33,255 nucleotides of DNA, from contig DATGIQ010000191.1 of assembly GCA_035295665.1 (NCBI GenBank), positions 1 to 33,255 of the forward strand. Reading direction: 5' to 3'. Origin of the DNA: DATGIQ01 sp035295665. Its GTDB lineage: Bacteria; Planctomycetota; Planctomycetia; Gemmatales; Gemmataceae. Under the pieces are notes generated by a model. The model made no database searches. It saw only the letters and a list, made by a program, of their open reading frames with translations, and had not been told where the DNA came from. The translations under genes were made by a program, and so were the position numbers. This document shows positions 8,197 through 16,582 of the stretch, one piece after another (within the stretch, counting starts at the first letter, position 1; each line of letters begins with the position of its first letter).

Positions 8197-9396
8197 ATGG
8201 CCGAACTTCGTCGCTGCACTCGATGTCTCCTTCCGGAAACCCACGAGACCATCGTCTTCGATAGCGAAGGCGTTTGCAACATTTGCCGGGGCCAGGAAAT
8301 CAAACAGGCACAGCTCGACTGGCAAGCGAAAAAGAAGGAACTGGATGGCCTCATCGAATCGTACCGGGGCCAGCATGATTATGATTGCATCGTTCCGTTC
8401 AGTGGCGGCAAGGATAGCACCTGGACGCTGTACTATCTGGTCAAGGAATACCAGGTCAAGCCGCTGGTTGTCCGCTTTGACCACGGCTTCCTGCGGCCCA
8501 CTGTGCTGGCCAACACGCAGCGCGTCCTGCGGAAACTGGGGGTCGATTTCTTGCACTTCACGCCCAACTGGAAGGTCGTGCAGAAGTTGATGCTGCAAGC
8601 ATTCCTGGAGAAAGGGGATTTCTGTTGGCATTGCCATACGGGTATTTTCTCGTACCCGATGTGGGTCGCCATTCGGTACAACGTCCCGCTCATTTTCTGG
8701 GGAGAGCCGTCGGCGGAATACACCAGCTACTACAGCTATGACCAGCCCGAGGAAGTGGACGAGAAGCGGTTCAACCGCTTCGTCAACCTTGGCATCACAG
8801 CCCAGGATATGTATGTGCGACTGGAAGGGACCGTGGACGAACGGGACCTGAAGCCTTTTACCTATCCGCCGCTCAAGGAACTGCGCCGCATCAACTACCG
8901 GTCCGTTTGTCTCGGTTCCTACATTCCGTGGGATGCGAAGAAACAGGCCCAGATCATCCAGGAGGAGCTTGGCTGGCAGGGTGACGAAGTGGAGAATGTC
9001 CCGCCGGGGTACAATTACGAAAAGATTGAATGTTCCCTGCAGGGCGTTCGCGATTACATCAAGTACATCAAGCGTGGCTACACCCGGCCGACACACCTGG
9101 CGTCCATCGACATCCGCAACGACCGCTTGACCCGGGGGCAGGGATTGCAGATGATCGACGAGTACGAAGGGAAACGGCCGCCGAGCCTGGATCTGTTCCT
9201 GCAATTCGTCGGCTTGACAGAGGAACAGTTTTTGGAGATTGCACTATCGCACGGCGTCTCCCCGTATCGGCACGATCCAAGCAAGGTAACGCCTGGCCGC
9301 AAGACACACGATTTTGACCAGTGGATGAAGGAAGGGTCCTTGCAGCCGGCGGAGGCAGCGGGACAACTTCAGCGCTGGCGGCGGCAACAAGCATAG
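8197..9396 (+). CDS. wbuX: N-acetyl sugar amidotransferase (WbuX/WbpG/PseA family)
   Basis: A 399-residue PP-loop ATP pyrophosphatase-type enzyme. It has two N-terminal Cys-x-x-Cys pairs (C7/C10 and C27/C30), the ATP-binding SGGKDST loop at 69-75, and another cysteine/histidine cluster CWHCH at 143-147. Family members (WbpG, WbuX, PseA, LegA) use ammonia to turn a sugar N-acetyl group into an acetamidino group. The AAAGGGAG just before the ATG at 8197 supports this start over the in-frame one at 8158. The next two genes are HisH- and HisF-like, the usual ammonia-delivering partners. The target is probably the pseudaminic-type sugar, but a different amino sugar made in the locus is possible. 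Confidence 0.92.
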   Translation: MAELRRCTRCLLPETHETIVFDSEGVCNICRGQEIKQAQLDWQAKKKELDGLIESYRGQHDYDCIVPFSGGKDSTWTLYYLVKEYQVKPLVVRFDHGFLRPTVLANTQRVLRKLGVDFLHFTPNWKVVQKLMLQAFLEKGDFCWHCHTGIFSYPMWVAIRYNVPLIFWGEPSAEYTSYYSYDQPEEVDEKRFNRFVNLGITAQDMYVRLEGTVDERDLKPFTYPPLKELRRINYRSVCLGSYIPWDAKKQAQIIQEELGWQGDEVENVPPGYNYEKIECSLQGVRDYIKYIKRGYTRPTHLASIDIRNDRLTRGQGLQMIDEYEGKRPPSLDLFLQFVGLTEEQFLEIALSHGVSPYRHDPSKVTPGRKTHDFDQWMKEGSLQPAEAAGQLQRWRRQQA

Positions 9397-9403
9397 TTTG
9401 GCG

Positions 9404-9420
9404 GCGGTTCTGCGAACGGC
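9404..9420. other. Imperfect small hairpin after a stop codon
   Basis: GCGGTTC (9404-9410), loop TGC, GAACGGC (9414-9420) with one G-G mismatch. It sits 8 bases after the stop of the amidotransferase gene, and the 10-mer GCGGCGGTTC (9401-9410) is identical to that at 420-429. It may be a degenerate copy of the same small element. Confidence 0.4.
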
Positions 9421-9444
9421 CGTTGAATGGATCGGCGGGTCCTT

Positions 9445-10062
9445 ATGATCGCCATTGTCGATTACGGCATGGGCAATTTGCTGTCGGTCTATCATGCCCT
9501 GGAAATGATCGGCAGTGAACCGAAAATCTGCACCGCTCCGGAAGAACTGCGTGAAGCGGAACGCATCATTTTGCCAGGAGTGGGCGCCTTCCGGGATTGC
9601 ATCCAGAGCCTGCGCAAGCATGGCTTCGTGGAGGCCCTCGCAGAAGAGATCCTTCGGAAGGGGAAGCCGCTTTTGGCCATCTGCCTGGGCCTGCAAGTGC
9701 TCGGCCGCCGCAGCTTCGAGGGGGGCGAGCATGAGGGGTTTGGCTGGTTCCAGGCCGACGTCGTCCGCCTTCAGCCTCAGGATCCGGCGTTGCGGGTGCC
9801 CCAGATTGGCTGGAACGACGTGGACCACCGGGCCGGCAGTCCATTGTTTGCCAATGTGCCGCCGCATGCCGATTTCTACTTCGTCCACTCGTACTATCTC
9901 CGCTGCGATGATCCGGGGGATGTGGAAGCGCAGTGCGATTATGGCGGTCCGGTGACGGCGGCCGTGCGGAAGAACAATATCTTCGCCACCCAGTTCCATC
10001 CGGAAAAGAGCCAGGATTTCGGGCTCCGCGTGCTGGACAACTTCGTCCGTTGGAAGGATTGA
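9445..10062 (+). CDS. hisH: HisH-like glutamine amidotransferase subunit
   Basis: A class I glutaminase of 205 residues. The start IAIVDYGMGNL is typical of HisH. The nucleophile lies in CLGLQ (Cys80 from this start), and the His-Glu pair is in FHPEKSQ (His185, Glu187), so the triad is intact. It releases ammonia from glutamine. The gene sits directly between the WbuX-type amidotransferase and a HisF-like gene. This copy therefore most probably serves sugar acetamidino formation, as described for WbpG/HisH2/HisF2 of Pseudomonas O-antigen, rather than histidine biosynthesis. The ATG at 9427 is also possible; I prefer 9445 because GGCGGG precedes it and the family starts there. Confidence 0.9.
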   Translation: MIAIVDYGMGNLLSVYHALEMIGSEPKICTAPEELREAERIILPGVGAFRDCIQSLRKHGFVEALAEEILRKGKPLLAICLGLQVLGRRSFEGGEHEGFGWFQADVVRLQPQDPALRVPQIGWNDVDHRAGSPLFANVPPHADFYFVHSYYLRCDDPGDVEAQCDYGGPVTAAVRKNNIFATQFHPEKSQDFGLRVLDNFVRWKD

Positions 10063-10069
10063 GCTGCCG

Positions 10070-10855
10070 ATGCTCAAGCGTCGCCTGATTCCCAAACTCC
10101 AGCTGAAAGCCCGCCGCCTGGGCCGGACCGAGCGGATGGTGCTCGTGACGACAGTACAGTTCCGTGAGGTCATCGAGATCGGTGAGCCCGTGTCCCAGGC
10201 CAAGATTTACGAATCGCAGGCTGCCGACGAGCTAATTTTCGTAGACCTGGACGCCTCCAAGGAAGGCCGCGCACCGATGGTGGAGGTGGTACGGAAGGCG
10301 GCCGAGGAAATCTTCATGCCCATCACCGTGGGTGGCGGCGTTCGCTCGTTGGCCGACTTCCGCAAGCTTCTCTCCAACGGGGCGGACAAAGTCTGTATCA
10401 ACACGGCCGCCGTTGAGACGCCCGATCTGATCGACGCGGCCGCACAAGCCTTCGGTGCCCAGTGCGTCGTGTTGAGCATCGACTACCGCCGCCGCTCTGA
10501 CGGAACCTACCGGGTATGGATCCGGGGCGGCACGGTGGAAACCGAATTAGATCCAGTGGCCTGGGCGGCGGAGGGGGAGCGGCGGGATGCGGGCGAAATC
10601 CTGCTCACCTCGATCGACCGGGATGGCACGAAGACCGGCCTCGACGTGGACCTCACACGTCGGGTCGTGGAACGGGTTTCCGTGCCGGTGATTGCGTCGG
10701 GAGGATGTGGACTGGCTTCCCATTTCGTGGAAGGATTCCGGGCCGGTGCCGATGCGGTCTCCGCGGGGACCTTTTTTTGTTTTCAGGATCAGAGCCCCAT
10801 GCAGACCCGGGCTCATATCCGCAACGCGGGCATCCCGATCCGGTTGCATACGTGA
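10070..10855 (+). CDS. hisF: HisF-like protein of the acetamidino-modification branch (WbuZ/HisF2 type)
   Basis: A 261-residue TIM-barrel protein with HisF landmarks: RLIPKL at the start, VGGGVRS at 87-93, LSID (Asp138, equivalent to Asp130 of Thermotoga HisF) and TSIDRDGT near 183-190. The position of the catalytic Asp11 of true HisF is Gln11 here (IPKLQLKAR instead of the usual IP-C-L-DVK-DGR). True cyclase activity is therefore doubtful. The family linked to glycan loci is thought to work as an ammonia channel and partner for the amidotransferase. It starts 7 bases after the HisH-like gene. I am confident of the family; the exact chemistry is inferred. Confidence 0.88.
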   Translation: MLKRRLIPKLQLKARRLGRTERMVLVTTVQFREVIEIGEPVSQAKIYESQAADELIFVDLDASKEGRAPMVEVVRKAAEEIFMPITVGGGVRSLADFRKLLSNGADKVCINTAAVETPDLIDAAAQAFGAQCVVLSIDYRRRSDGTYRVWIRGGTVETELDPVAWAAEGERRDAGEILLTSIDRDGTKTGLDVDLTRRVVERVSVPVIASGGCGLASHFVEGFRAGADAVSAGTFFCFQDQSPMQTRAHIRNAGIPIRLHT

Positions 10856-10866
10856 AAGCCAAGCCC

Positions 10867-11412
10867 ATGAGCACTTCGTACAGCCCGTTTCTCTCCGGCC
10901 GGCGGCTCTACCTGCGCGAGGTGCGCCTGGAGGACGTCAGCCAAACTTATTACCGCTGGATGAGCGACCCCGAAGTAACGCGCTTTCTGGAAAGCCGCTT
11001 TTTCCCCAACTCGATGGAGTCGATCCGTCAGTTCGTGACGAGCAAGCAAGGCGATCGCAACAACGTGTTCCTGGCCATCGTCCTGCACGAGCAGGACCGC
11101 CACATCGGTAATATCAAGCTCGGACCGATCGACTGGATCCATCGGCTAGGCGAAGTGGGGATTTTGATCGGTGAAAAAGACTGCTGGGGCAAGGGCTATG
11201 CAACGGAGGCCATCAAGCTCTGCGTGGAGTACGCCTTCAACCGCCTCAATCTGCACAAGCTCACGGCCGGCTGCTACGCCAACAATGAAGGTTCGACCCG
11301 GACATTCGAGAAAGCGGGCTTCGTGCACGAAGGCCTCCGGAAACAACATTGCTTTTGCGATGGAACCTACGTGGATGTCATTCTCTTGGGTCACGTCAAG
11401 GAGTCTCCCTAA
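10867..11412 (+). CDS. GNAT-family N-acetyltransferase
   Basis: A 181-residue acetyltransferase of the RimJ/RimL-like GNAT type. It begins GRRLYLREVRLEDV, has WMSDPEV at 31-37, the acetyl-CoA loop CWGKGYATEAI at 106-116, and a C-terminal NNEGSTRTFEKAGF segment. GNATs in nonulosonic acid clusters acetylate a sugar amine, so it could act as the PseH step or on a second amine made by the fused transaminase. A separate PseH-like domain exists in the PseG fusion downstream, so this one probably has another target. It starts 11 bases after the HisF-like gene, and its TAA overlaps the next ATG by one base. Confidence 0.85.
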   Translation: MSTSYSPFLSGRRLYLREVRLEDVSQTYYRWMSDPEVTRFLESRFFPNSMESIRQFVTSKQGDRNNVFLAIVLHEQDRHIGNIKLGPIDWIHRLGEVGILIGEKDCWGKGYATEAIKLCVEYAFNRLNLHKLTAGCYANNEGSTRTFEKAGFVHEGLRKQHCFCDGTYVDVILLGHVKESP

Positions 11413-12245
11413 TGCCTACCAATGTCGCTGTGGAAGATGTGCGAACCTTTTGGAACAACCGAGCCGGTCTTGGCCAGTGGGCCGGCAGCCAGGATGTCCT
11501 TGCCAAGCAGCTTGAAATCGAGGCGATCACCTCCTATGTCCAGGACGGCATGCACGTGCTGGACATGGGTTGTGGCAACGGCATCACGGCCATCGAGCTG
11601 GCACGCCGATTCCGAGTCACCATCACCGGGATCGATTACGCTTCCGAGATGGTAGCCACTGCCACCAAACTCGCAGACGGACAAGATTTCCGAGGCTCCG
11701 TTCGCTTCCAGGTCGGAGACGTAACAGACCTTACTCCCATCCGGGACAAGTTCGATCTCATTTACACGGAGCGAACTCTGATCAATCTCCCTGACTGGCC
11801 AACGCAGAAAGCGGCGATCCTTGGCATCACGGGCTTGCTGGCCAACAATGGACTGTATGTGATGTGCGAGAACAGCCAAGACGGTCTCAACAAGATTAAC
11901 GAATTCCGGCAACGCATTGATCTGCCAAAGATCGATCCGCCCTGGCACAACCGGTATCTGCGCGATGCGGAAATCGACGAAGTTCAGATCCCTGGAGTCG
12001 CGCGGGAAGGCTGTGTCTACTACAGCTCGACCTACTACTTCCTCAGCCGTATTGTCAACGCCTGGCTGGCGGCCCAGGAAGGGAAAGAACCAGACTACCA
12101 CGCTCCCATCAACCAACTGGCACTGCGGCTGCCGCCCGTGGGAGAGTTCGGTCAAGGCCGGATCTGGCTGTGGCGAAAGACGAGTGGCACGGGATCGCCC
12201 CATCAGGGAGCCAAGCAGGTTCTCGGAGCGATGTCGAAAGCGTGA
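11412..12245 (+). CDS. SAM-dependent methyltransferase (class I)
   Basis: A 277-residue Rossmann-fold methyltransferase. Motif I is VLDMGCGNG at 49-57, followed by ITGIDYASEMV (motif II) and a GDVTDL segment near motif III. The C-terminal half carries a distinctive YYSSTYYFLSRIVNAW stretch that I do not recognise. The start is set by the TAATG overlap with the preceding GNAT gene. Placed between the amidotransferase triad and pseG, it probably methylates the sugar (O- or N-methylation), for example on an acetamidino or amino group. The acceptor is not shown by the sequence. Confidence 0.8.
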   Translation: MPTNVAVEDVRTFWNNRAGLGQWAGSQDVLAKQLEIEAITSYVQDGMHVLDMGCGNGITAIELARRFRVTITGIDYASEMVATATKLADGQDFRGSVRFQVGDVTDLTPIRDKFDLIYTERTLINLPDWPTQKAAILGITGLLANNGLYVMCENSQDGLNKINEFRQRIDLPKIDPPWHNRYLRDAEIDEVQIPGVAREGCVYYSSTYYFLSRIVNAWLAAQEGKEPDYHAPINQLALRLPPVGEFGQGRIWLWRKTSGTGSPHQGAKQVLGAMSKA

Positions 12246-12247
12246 CG

Positions 12248-13768
12248 ATGACCAAGCCATTGCGTGAATTCGGGGTCCGAAACTTGCTGGTCCGCGCCGA
12301 TGCGGATGTCCGGATCGGGACAGGCCACGTCATGCGTTGTCTGGCTCTCACCCAGGCTTGGCAGAACGCAGGGGGACAGGTGATCTTTGCGTCGGCTTGC
12401 CTTGCCCCGGGACTAGAAGCCCGGCTCGCCGAGGAGCACGTCGATCGGCAAACGATCTCCGCCCAGCTGGGAACCGAGGACGATGCTCGGGAAACGATCG
12501 CACTGGCCCGCCGCCTCGAGGTCGCATCCGTGGTACTGGATGGCTACCACTTCTGCGGCCGATATCAGCAAGCCATCAAACAGGCCGGACTTTGCCTGCT
12601 CGTGATCGACGATTGTCGCCATGCCGAGCACTACTGGGCGGACCTGGTCCTCAATCAGAATCTGCACGCCGCAGAAAGCATGTACCGCCAGCGCGAGCCG
12701 AACACGCGCTTATTGCTGGGGACGCGGTTTGCGCTGCTGCGGCGCGAGTTCTGGAAGTGGCGCGGCTGGAAGCGTGCCACCCCTGCCCTGGCACGTAAGG
12801 TGCTGGTAACCTTGGGCGGTTCGGACCCCGATAATGTTACCGGCAAGGTCATTCAGGCTCTCCAGCAAGTCTCCATCGAGGGATTGCAGGCAATTGTCGT
12901 GGCGGGAGCCAGCAATCCGCATCGGGCCGAACTGGAGGCCGCAGTCGCCGAAGGCGGCGCCGCTATCCGTTTGCGCGCCACCGTGAAGAACATGTCCGCC
13001 CTCATGGCCTGGGCCGACGTTGCCATCGCCGCGGGGGGAACCACATCCTGGGAACGCGCGTTGATGGGCCTTCCCAGCCTGGTGGTCATCCTGGCGGATA
13101 ATCAGCGGGACGTCGCCCATGCCTCGGAGCAGGTCGGCATTGGTTGGAACCTGGGACCGCATCAGCAGCTCTCGGTGCCGGTCATGGCCGCAACTTTGCA
13201 GCGGTTATTGCAGGATCCAGAGGCGCGGGCGCGGATGGCCCAGCGCGGTACGGAGCTGGTCGACGGCCTCGGGGCAGCGCGGGTCGTGGGCGAACTCCTG
13301 AACCTCGACGTTTGTCTGCGGCCCGTCGCCCCCGAAGACTGTCGGTTGATCTGGGAATGGGTCAACGAGTCGGCGGTACGGGCGACTTCCTTCGCCCCGG
13401 AGACCATTTCCTGGGAACGACACCAGGAATGGTTTGCAGCCAAGCTAAACGACCCGGCCTGTGCGTTCTTTATCGCGCTGAACGGAACCGGTGTGCCGAT
13501 CGGCCAGGTCCGCGGGGATGTCGAGGGCAACGTAGCCATCGTCTCGGTTAGCGTGGATCCCCGGTTCCGCGGCAGTGGCTACGGGACGCAATTGATCCGC
13601 AAAGGTTCCGAGAGGCTGTTCGAACGCGCCAACGTGGATCGGATCCACGCTTTCATCCGCCAGGGGAATGAGGCTTCTCACCGGGCGTTCGAGAAGGCGG
13701 GCTACCGGGAGGTGGAGGTTACCGTCGTTCGCGGCTACCCGGCGAATCTTTTGGAATTACGGAAATGA
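12248..13768 (+). CDS. pseG: Fusion: PseG UDP-sugar hydrolase + PseH-like acetyltransferase
   Basis: The protein has 506 residues. Residues 10 to about 350 are a GT-B-fold hydrolase of the PseG/SpsG type: RADAD-x-RIGTGHVMRCL with catalytic His27, IDD near 120, LGGSDPDN (189-196) and AAGGTTSWER (261-270). PseG removes UDP from 2,4-diacetamido-2,4,6-trideoxy-altrose. Residues about 355-506 are a GNAT domain (WEWVNESAVR, ISWERHQEWF, acetyl-CoA loop RGSGYG at 441-446). It resembles PseH, which acetylates the C4 amine in the previous step. One polypeptide may therefore do two consecutive steps. The ATG at 12248 follows the previous stop by 2 bases, and the end overlaps pseI by 4 bases (ATGA). Confidence 0.9.
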   Translation: MTKPLREFGVRNLLVRADADVRIGTGHVMRCLALTQAWQNAGGQVIFASACLAPGLEARLAEEHVDRQTISAQLGTEDDARETIALARRLEVASVVLDGYHFCGRYQQAIKQAGLCLLVIDDCRHAEHYWADLVLNQNLHAAESMYRQREPNTRLLLGTRFALLRREFWKWRGWKRATPALARKVLVTLGGSDPDNVTGKVIQALQQVSIEGLQAIVVAGASNPHRAELEAAVAEGGAAIRLRATVKNMSALMAWADVAIAAGGTTSWERALMGLPSLVVILADNQRDVAHASEQVGIGWNLGPHQQLSVPVMAATLQRLLQDPEARARMAQRGTELVDGLGAARVVGELLNLDVCLRPVAPEDCRLIWEWVNESAVRATSFAPETISWERHQEWFAAKLNDPACAFFIALNGTGVPIGQVRGDVEGNVAIVSVSVDPRFRGSGYGTQLIRKGSERLFERANVDRIHAFIRQGNEASHRAFEKAGYREVEVTVVRGYPANLLELRK

Positions 13769-14844
13769 CAAGCATGGAACCCCAACTGAAGATTGGAGAC
13801 CGGCGGATCGGCGCTGGCGACCCAACGTACATTATTGCAGAACTATCCGCCAATCATGGGCATGATTTCGATCAGGCAGTTCGCCTGGTCCACGCCGCCA
13901 AGGAGGCCGGCGCCGACGCCGTCAAACTCCAGACCTACACTGCCGACACCCTGACCATTCGTTCCGACCGTCGCGAGTTTCGCGTGGGCGGCGGCACGCT
14001 GTGGGATGGCCGCACCCTGTACGATCTCTACTGCGAAGCTTACACGCCGTGGGAATGGCAACCCCGGCTCAAGGTACTGGCGGACGAGATTGGCATCGAC
14101 TTGTTCAGCACGCCGTTCGATCCCAGTGCGGTGGACTTCCTAGAAAAGATGAACGTTCCGGCTTACAAGGTAGCCTCGTTCGAGCTGGTGGATCTTCCCT
14201 TGATCGAACGGATTGCCCGGACCGGCAAGCCGATGATCATGTCGACCGGCATGGCCACCTTAGCGGAGATTGGCGAAGCGGTGGCCACGGCTCGGCGTGC
14301 CGGGGCCAGCGCCCTCGCCCTGCTCAAGTGCACGAGCGCCTACCCGGCTCCGCCGGAAGAGATTAATCTGCGGACGATCGCCCATCTGTCCGAAGCGCTC
14401 GCCGTGCCGACCGGCCTGTCGGATCACACACTCGGCATCGCGGTCCCGGTCGCAGCCGTCGCCGTGGGGGCGTCCCTTGTGGAAAAGCATTTCACGCTCT
14501 CTCGTGCCGTCCCCGGCCCGGACAGCGCCTTCTCCCTGGAACCGGATGAGTTCAAGGCCATGGTCGAAGCGATTCGCACCACAGAGAAGGCGCTTGGCCG
14601 GATTTACTATGGCCTGGGCAACAAGGAAGAAGCCAGCCGCGCCTTCCGCCGCTCGCTCTTCGTGGTCAAGGACATGAAGGCCGGGGAAGTGTTCACTGGA
14701 GAGAATGTCCGCTCCATCCGCCCGGGGCATGGACTTCCTCCCAAGTATTTCGCCGACGTGCTCGGTCGTTCGGCGACCGTGGACGTTTCGCGGGGAACCC
14801 CCCTGAGCTGGGACCTGGTGGGCGGCAATGGAGGCCGTCGATGA
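13765..14844 (+). CDS. pseI: Pseudaminic acid synthase, PseI
   Basis: A 359-residue NeuB-family synthase. The TIM-barrel domain shows IIAELSANHG (23-32), KLQTYTADT (54-62), FSTPFD (114-119), LSDHT with His221 and EKHFTL with His242. The 21-residue spacing of these two histidines equals that of the metal ligands in NeuB. The GGTLWDGRTLYDLY segment (76-89) is typical of PseI rather than NeuB or LegI. A C-terminal SAF (antifreeze-like) domain covers about 290-350 (RRSLFV, GHGLPPKY). It condenses phosphoenolpyruvate with 2,4-diacetamido-2,4,6-trideoxy-altrose to give pseudaminic acid. It overlaps pseG and the cytidylyltransferase gene by 4 bases each. Confidence 0.93.
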   Translation: MTSMEPQLKIGDRRIGAGDPTYIIAELSANHGHDFDQAVRLVHAAKEAGADAVKLQTYTADTLTIRSDRREFRVGGGTLWDGRTLYDLYCEAYTPWEWQPRLKVLADEIGIDLFSTPFDPSAVDFLEKMNVPAYKVASFELVDLPLIERIARTGKPMIMSTGMATLAEIGEAVATARRAGASALALLKCTSAYPAPPEEINLRTIAHLSEALAVPTGLSDHTLGIAVPVAAVAVGASLVEKHFTLSRAVPGPDSAFSLEPDEFKAMVEAIRTTEKALGRIYYGLGNKEEASRAFRRSLFVVKDMKAGEVFTGENVRSIRPGHGLPPKYFADVLGRSATVDVSRGTPLSWDLVGGNGGRR

Positions 14845-15575
14845 AGGTCGTCTCCACGATCGAAGCTCGGATGCGTTCATCCCGCTTGCCCGGTAAAGTC
14901 CTGCGTCCGGCGGTCGGCAAGCCCATGTTGGAGCTGCTGATCGAAAGGCTCCGGCGGGCGCGGCGGATTGACCAGATTGTCGTGGCCACCACCGGCCATC
15001 CCAGCGACGATGCCATCGACGAACTGGCCCGCCGGCTCGGCGTCGGCTGTTTTCGGGGCAGCGAAGAAGATGTGCTCGACCGCGTGCTCCGTGCGGCCCA
15101 GTCGGTCGGGGCGGATCTCATCGTCGAAATCACGGGTGACTGCCCGCTGGCCGATCCAGAAATCATCGATGATCTGGTGGATGTCTACCGGGCGAATTCG
15201 TATGACTACGTGGCCAATGTCCTGAAACGGACTTATCCGGCCGGGCTGGATATCCAGGTGTTTGCGACCGCTGTGTTGGCCGAAGTGGCTCGGCTTACCC
15301 AAGACCCTGCAGACCGGGAGCACGTCTCCCTGTACATCTACGAGCATCCCGAAAGGTACCGGCTGCACAACGTGGAGAGCGATCTCCCCGAAAACTATTG
15401 GGATCTGCGCCTGACCCTCGATACGCCGGAAGATTACGAGCTCTTGGCCGCCGTCTACGAGGAATTGTATCCGAGGAATCCTGCCTTCCGGCTGGACGAT
15501 GTGCTCCGCCTGCTTGACCGTCGGCCGGACCTGCGGGCGCTGAATGCCGAGATCCAGGATAAGCCGGTGCGCTGA
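14841..15575 (+). CDS. SpsF-type cytidylyltransferase (probable CMP-pseudaminic acid synthetase)
   Basis: A 244-residue nucleotidyltransferase with the CTP-binding motif IEARMRSSRLPGKV (7-20), RGSEEDVLDR (72-81) and the metal-binding TGDCPLADPEIID with Asp100. It belongs to the SpsF/KdsB-like group rather than the typical PseF type. Its place directly after pseI, sharing an ATGA overlap, makes it the best candidate for activating the sugar to its CMP form. The same fold occurs as the N-terminal half of the 688-residue fusion at 6066-8132, and the two read as clear relatives. Which of them activates pseudaminic acid is inferred from position only. Confidence 0.87.
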   Translation: MKVVSTIEARMRSSRLPGKVLRPAVGKPMLELLIERLRRARRIDQIVVATTGHPSDDAIDELARRLGVGCFRGSEEDVLDRVLRAAQSVGADLIVEITGDCPLADPEIIDDLVDVYRANSYDYVANVLKRTYPAGLDIQVFATAVLAEVARLTQDPADREHVSLYIYEHPERYRLHNVESDLPENYWDLRLTLDTPEDYELLAAVYEELYPRNPAFRLDDVLRLLDRRPDLRALNAEIQDKPVR

Positions 15576-16582
15576 TGGTGTATCGAGCGGCCTTAATTGG
15601 GTGCGGCCGGATTGCCAGCGAATTTACCGACGATCCGGGCTTTGCGGATGCCGGTGTGTGCACCCATGCCCAGGCGTACGCCGCCTGTGAAGCGACCCAA
15701 CTCGTCGCCGTCTGCGATCCGGACCCCGCGAAGTTGGAGCGGTGCGGGCAACGCTGGAATGTCGCCGCCCGGTATCGCGATGTCGGCCGGCTCTTGCAAG
15801 AACAGCACCCCGAGATTGTCAGTATCTGCACCCCGGACACGACGCATTACGAGCTGGTTCGTGCCGCACTCCGGACGCCTGGTGTGCAAGCGGTGCTTGC
15901 AGAAAAGCCGCTGGCCTTGAAGTTGGAACAAGCTCGGGAGCTCGTGCAGTTGGCTGCCCAGCACAGCGTTGTGCTCGCTGTCAATTACCTCCGCCGTTAT
16001 GCCGAGCGGATTGTTGGGTTGCGCGAATTTCTCCACTCGGGCGGGCTAGGCCGCGTGCGGCTCGTGACAGGACTCTACACCAAGGGGACGCTGCATAGCG
16101 GCACGCACTGGTTGGACCTGGCCCGGTTTCTGCTGGGCGACGTGCTCCGGGTCGCGGGACGGAACCATCTGCACGAGACGGGGACAGATCCGACTCTGGA
16201 CGTACATCTCGACTTCGAATCGGGCGCGGTTGGCGAACTCTTGGGCTGCTCGGAAGAGGATTTTTCGGTCTTCGAAATGGACGTGATCGGCACCGACGGC
16301 CGCGTTCGCTTGACCGGCTCGGCTGACGTGGTGGATCTGTTCCGGGTCGTCGACGGCGTGCCGAGTGCCGATTATCGCAGCCTCGTCCACCACAGTCGAA
16401 CGGAGCATGTTTTGAGCGATGTGCTGCGATACGTGGTAGAAGATGTGGTGGCGTGCATTCGGACAGGGGCTGCCCCGCGCTGTACCGGCATGGACGCGGT
16501 GCGAGCCCTAGAAATCGGCCTGGCGGCGCAGCGGTCCGCCGTCACCGGGCAGCCGGTGGCATTGGGAGAACGCGGCGGATGA
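15575..16582 (+). CDS. Gfo/Idh/MocA-family oxidoreductase
   Basis: A 335-residue NAD(P)-dependent oxidoreductase. It begins YRAALIGCGRIASEF (Rossmann fold), with CDPDPAKL after the second strand, AEKPLAL carrying the catalytic lysine, and HSGTHWLDLARFLLG with the conserved His/Asp. The start overlaps the cytidylyltransferase stop (TGATG), and the end overlaps the next gene by 4 bases, so it is part of the tightly coupled pseG-pseI block. It could modify the nonulosonic acid after activation, or reduce or oxidise a side-chain position. The sequence does not show the substrate. It is diverged from the Gfo/Idh genes at 5040 and 29368. Confidence 0.85.
   Translation: MVYRAALIGCGRIASEFTDDPGFADAGVCTHAQAYAACEATQLVAVCDPDPAKLERCGQRWNVAARYRDVGRLLQEQHPEIVSICTPDTTHYELVRAALRTPGVQAVLAEKPLALKLEQARELVQLAAQHSVVLAVNYLRRYAERIVGLREFLHSGGLGRVRLVTGLYTKGTLHSGTHWLDLARFLLGDVLRVAGRNHLHETGTDPTLDVHLDFESGAVGELLGCSEEDFSVFEMDVIGTDGRVRLTGSADVVDLFRVVDGVPSADYRSLVHHSRTEHVLSDVLRYVVEDVVACIRTGAAPRCTGMDAVRALEIGLAAQRSAVTGQPVALGERGG

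Noticed and set aside
9445..10855. HisH and HisF as part of histidine biosynthesis
   Set aside because: No other his genes are nearby, the pair directly follows a WbuX-type amidotransferase, and the HisF copy lacks Asp11.
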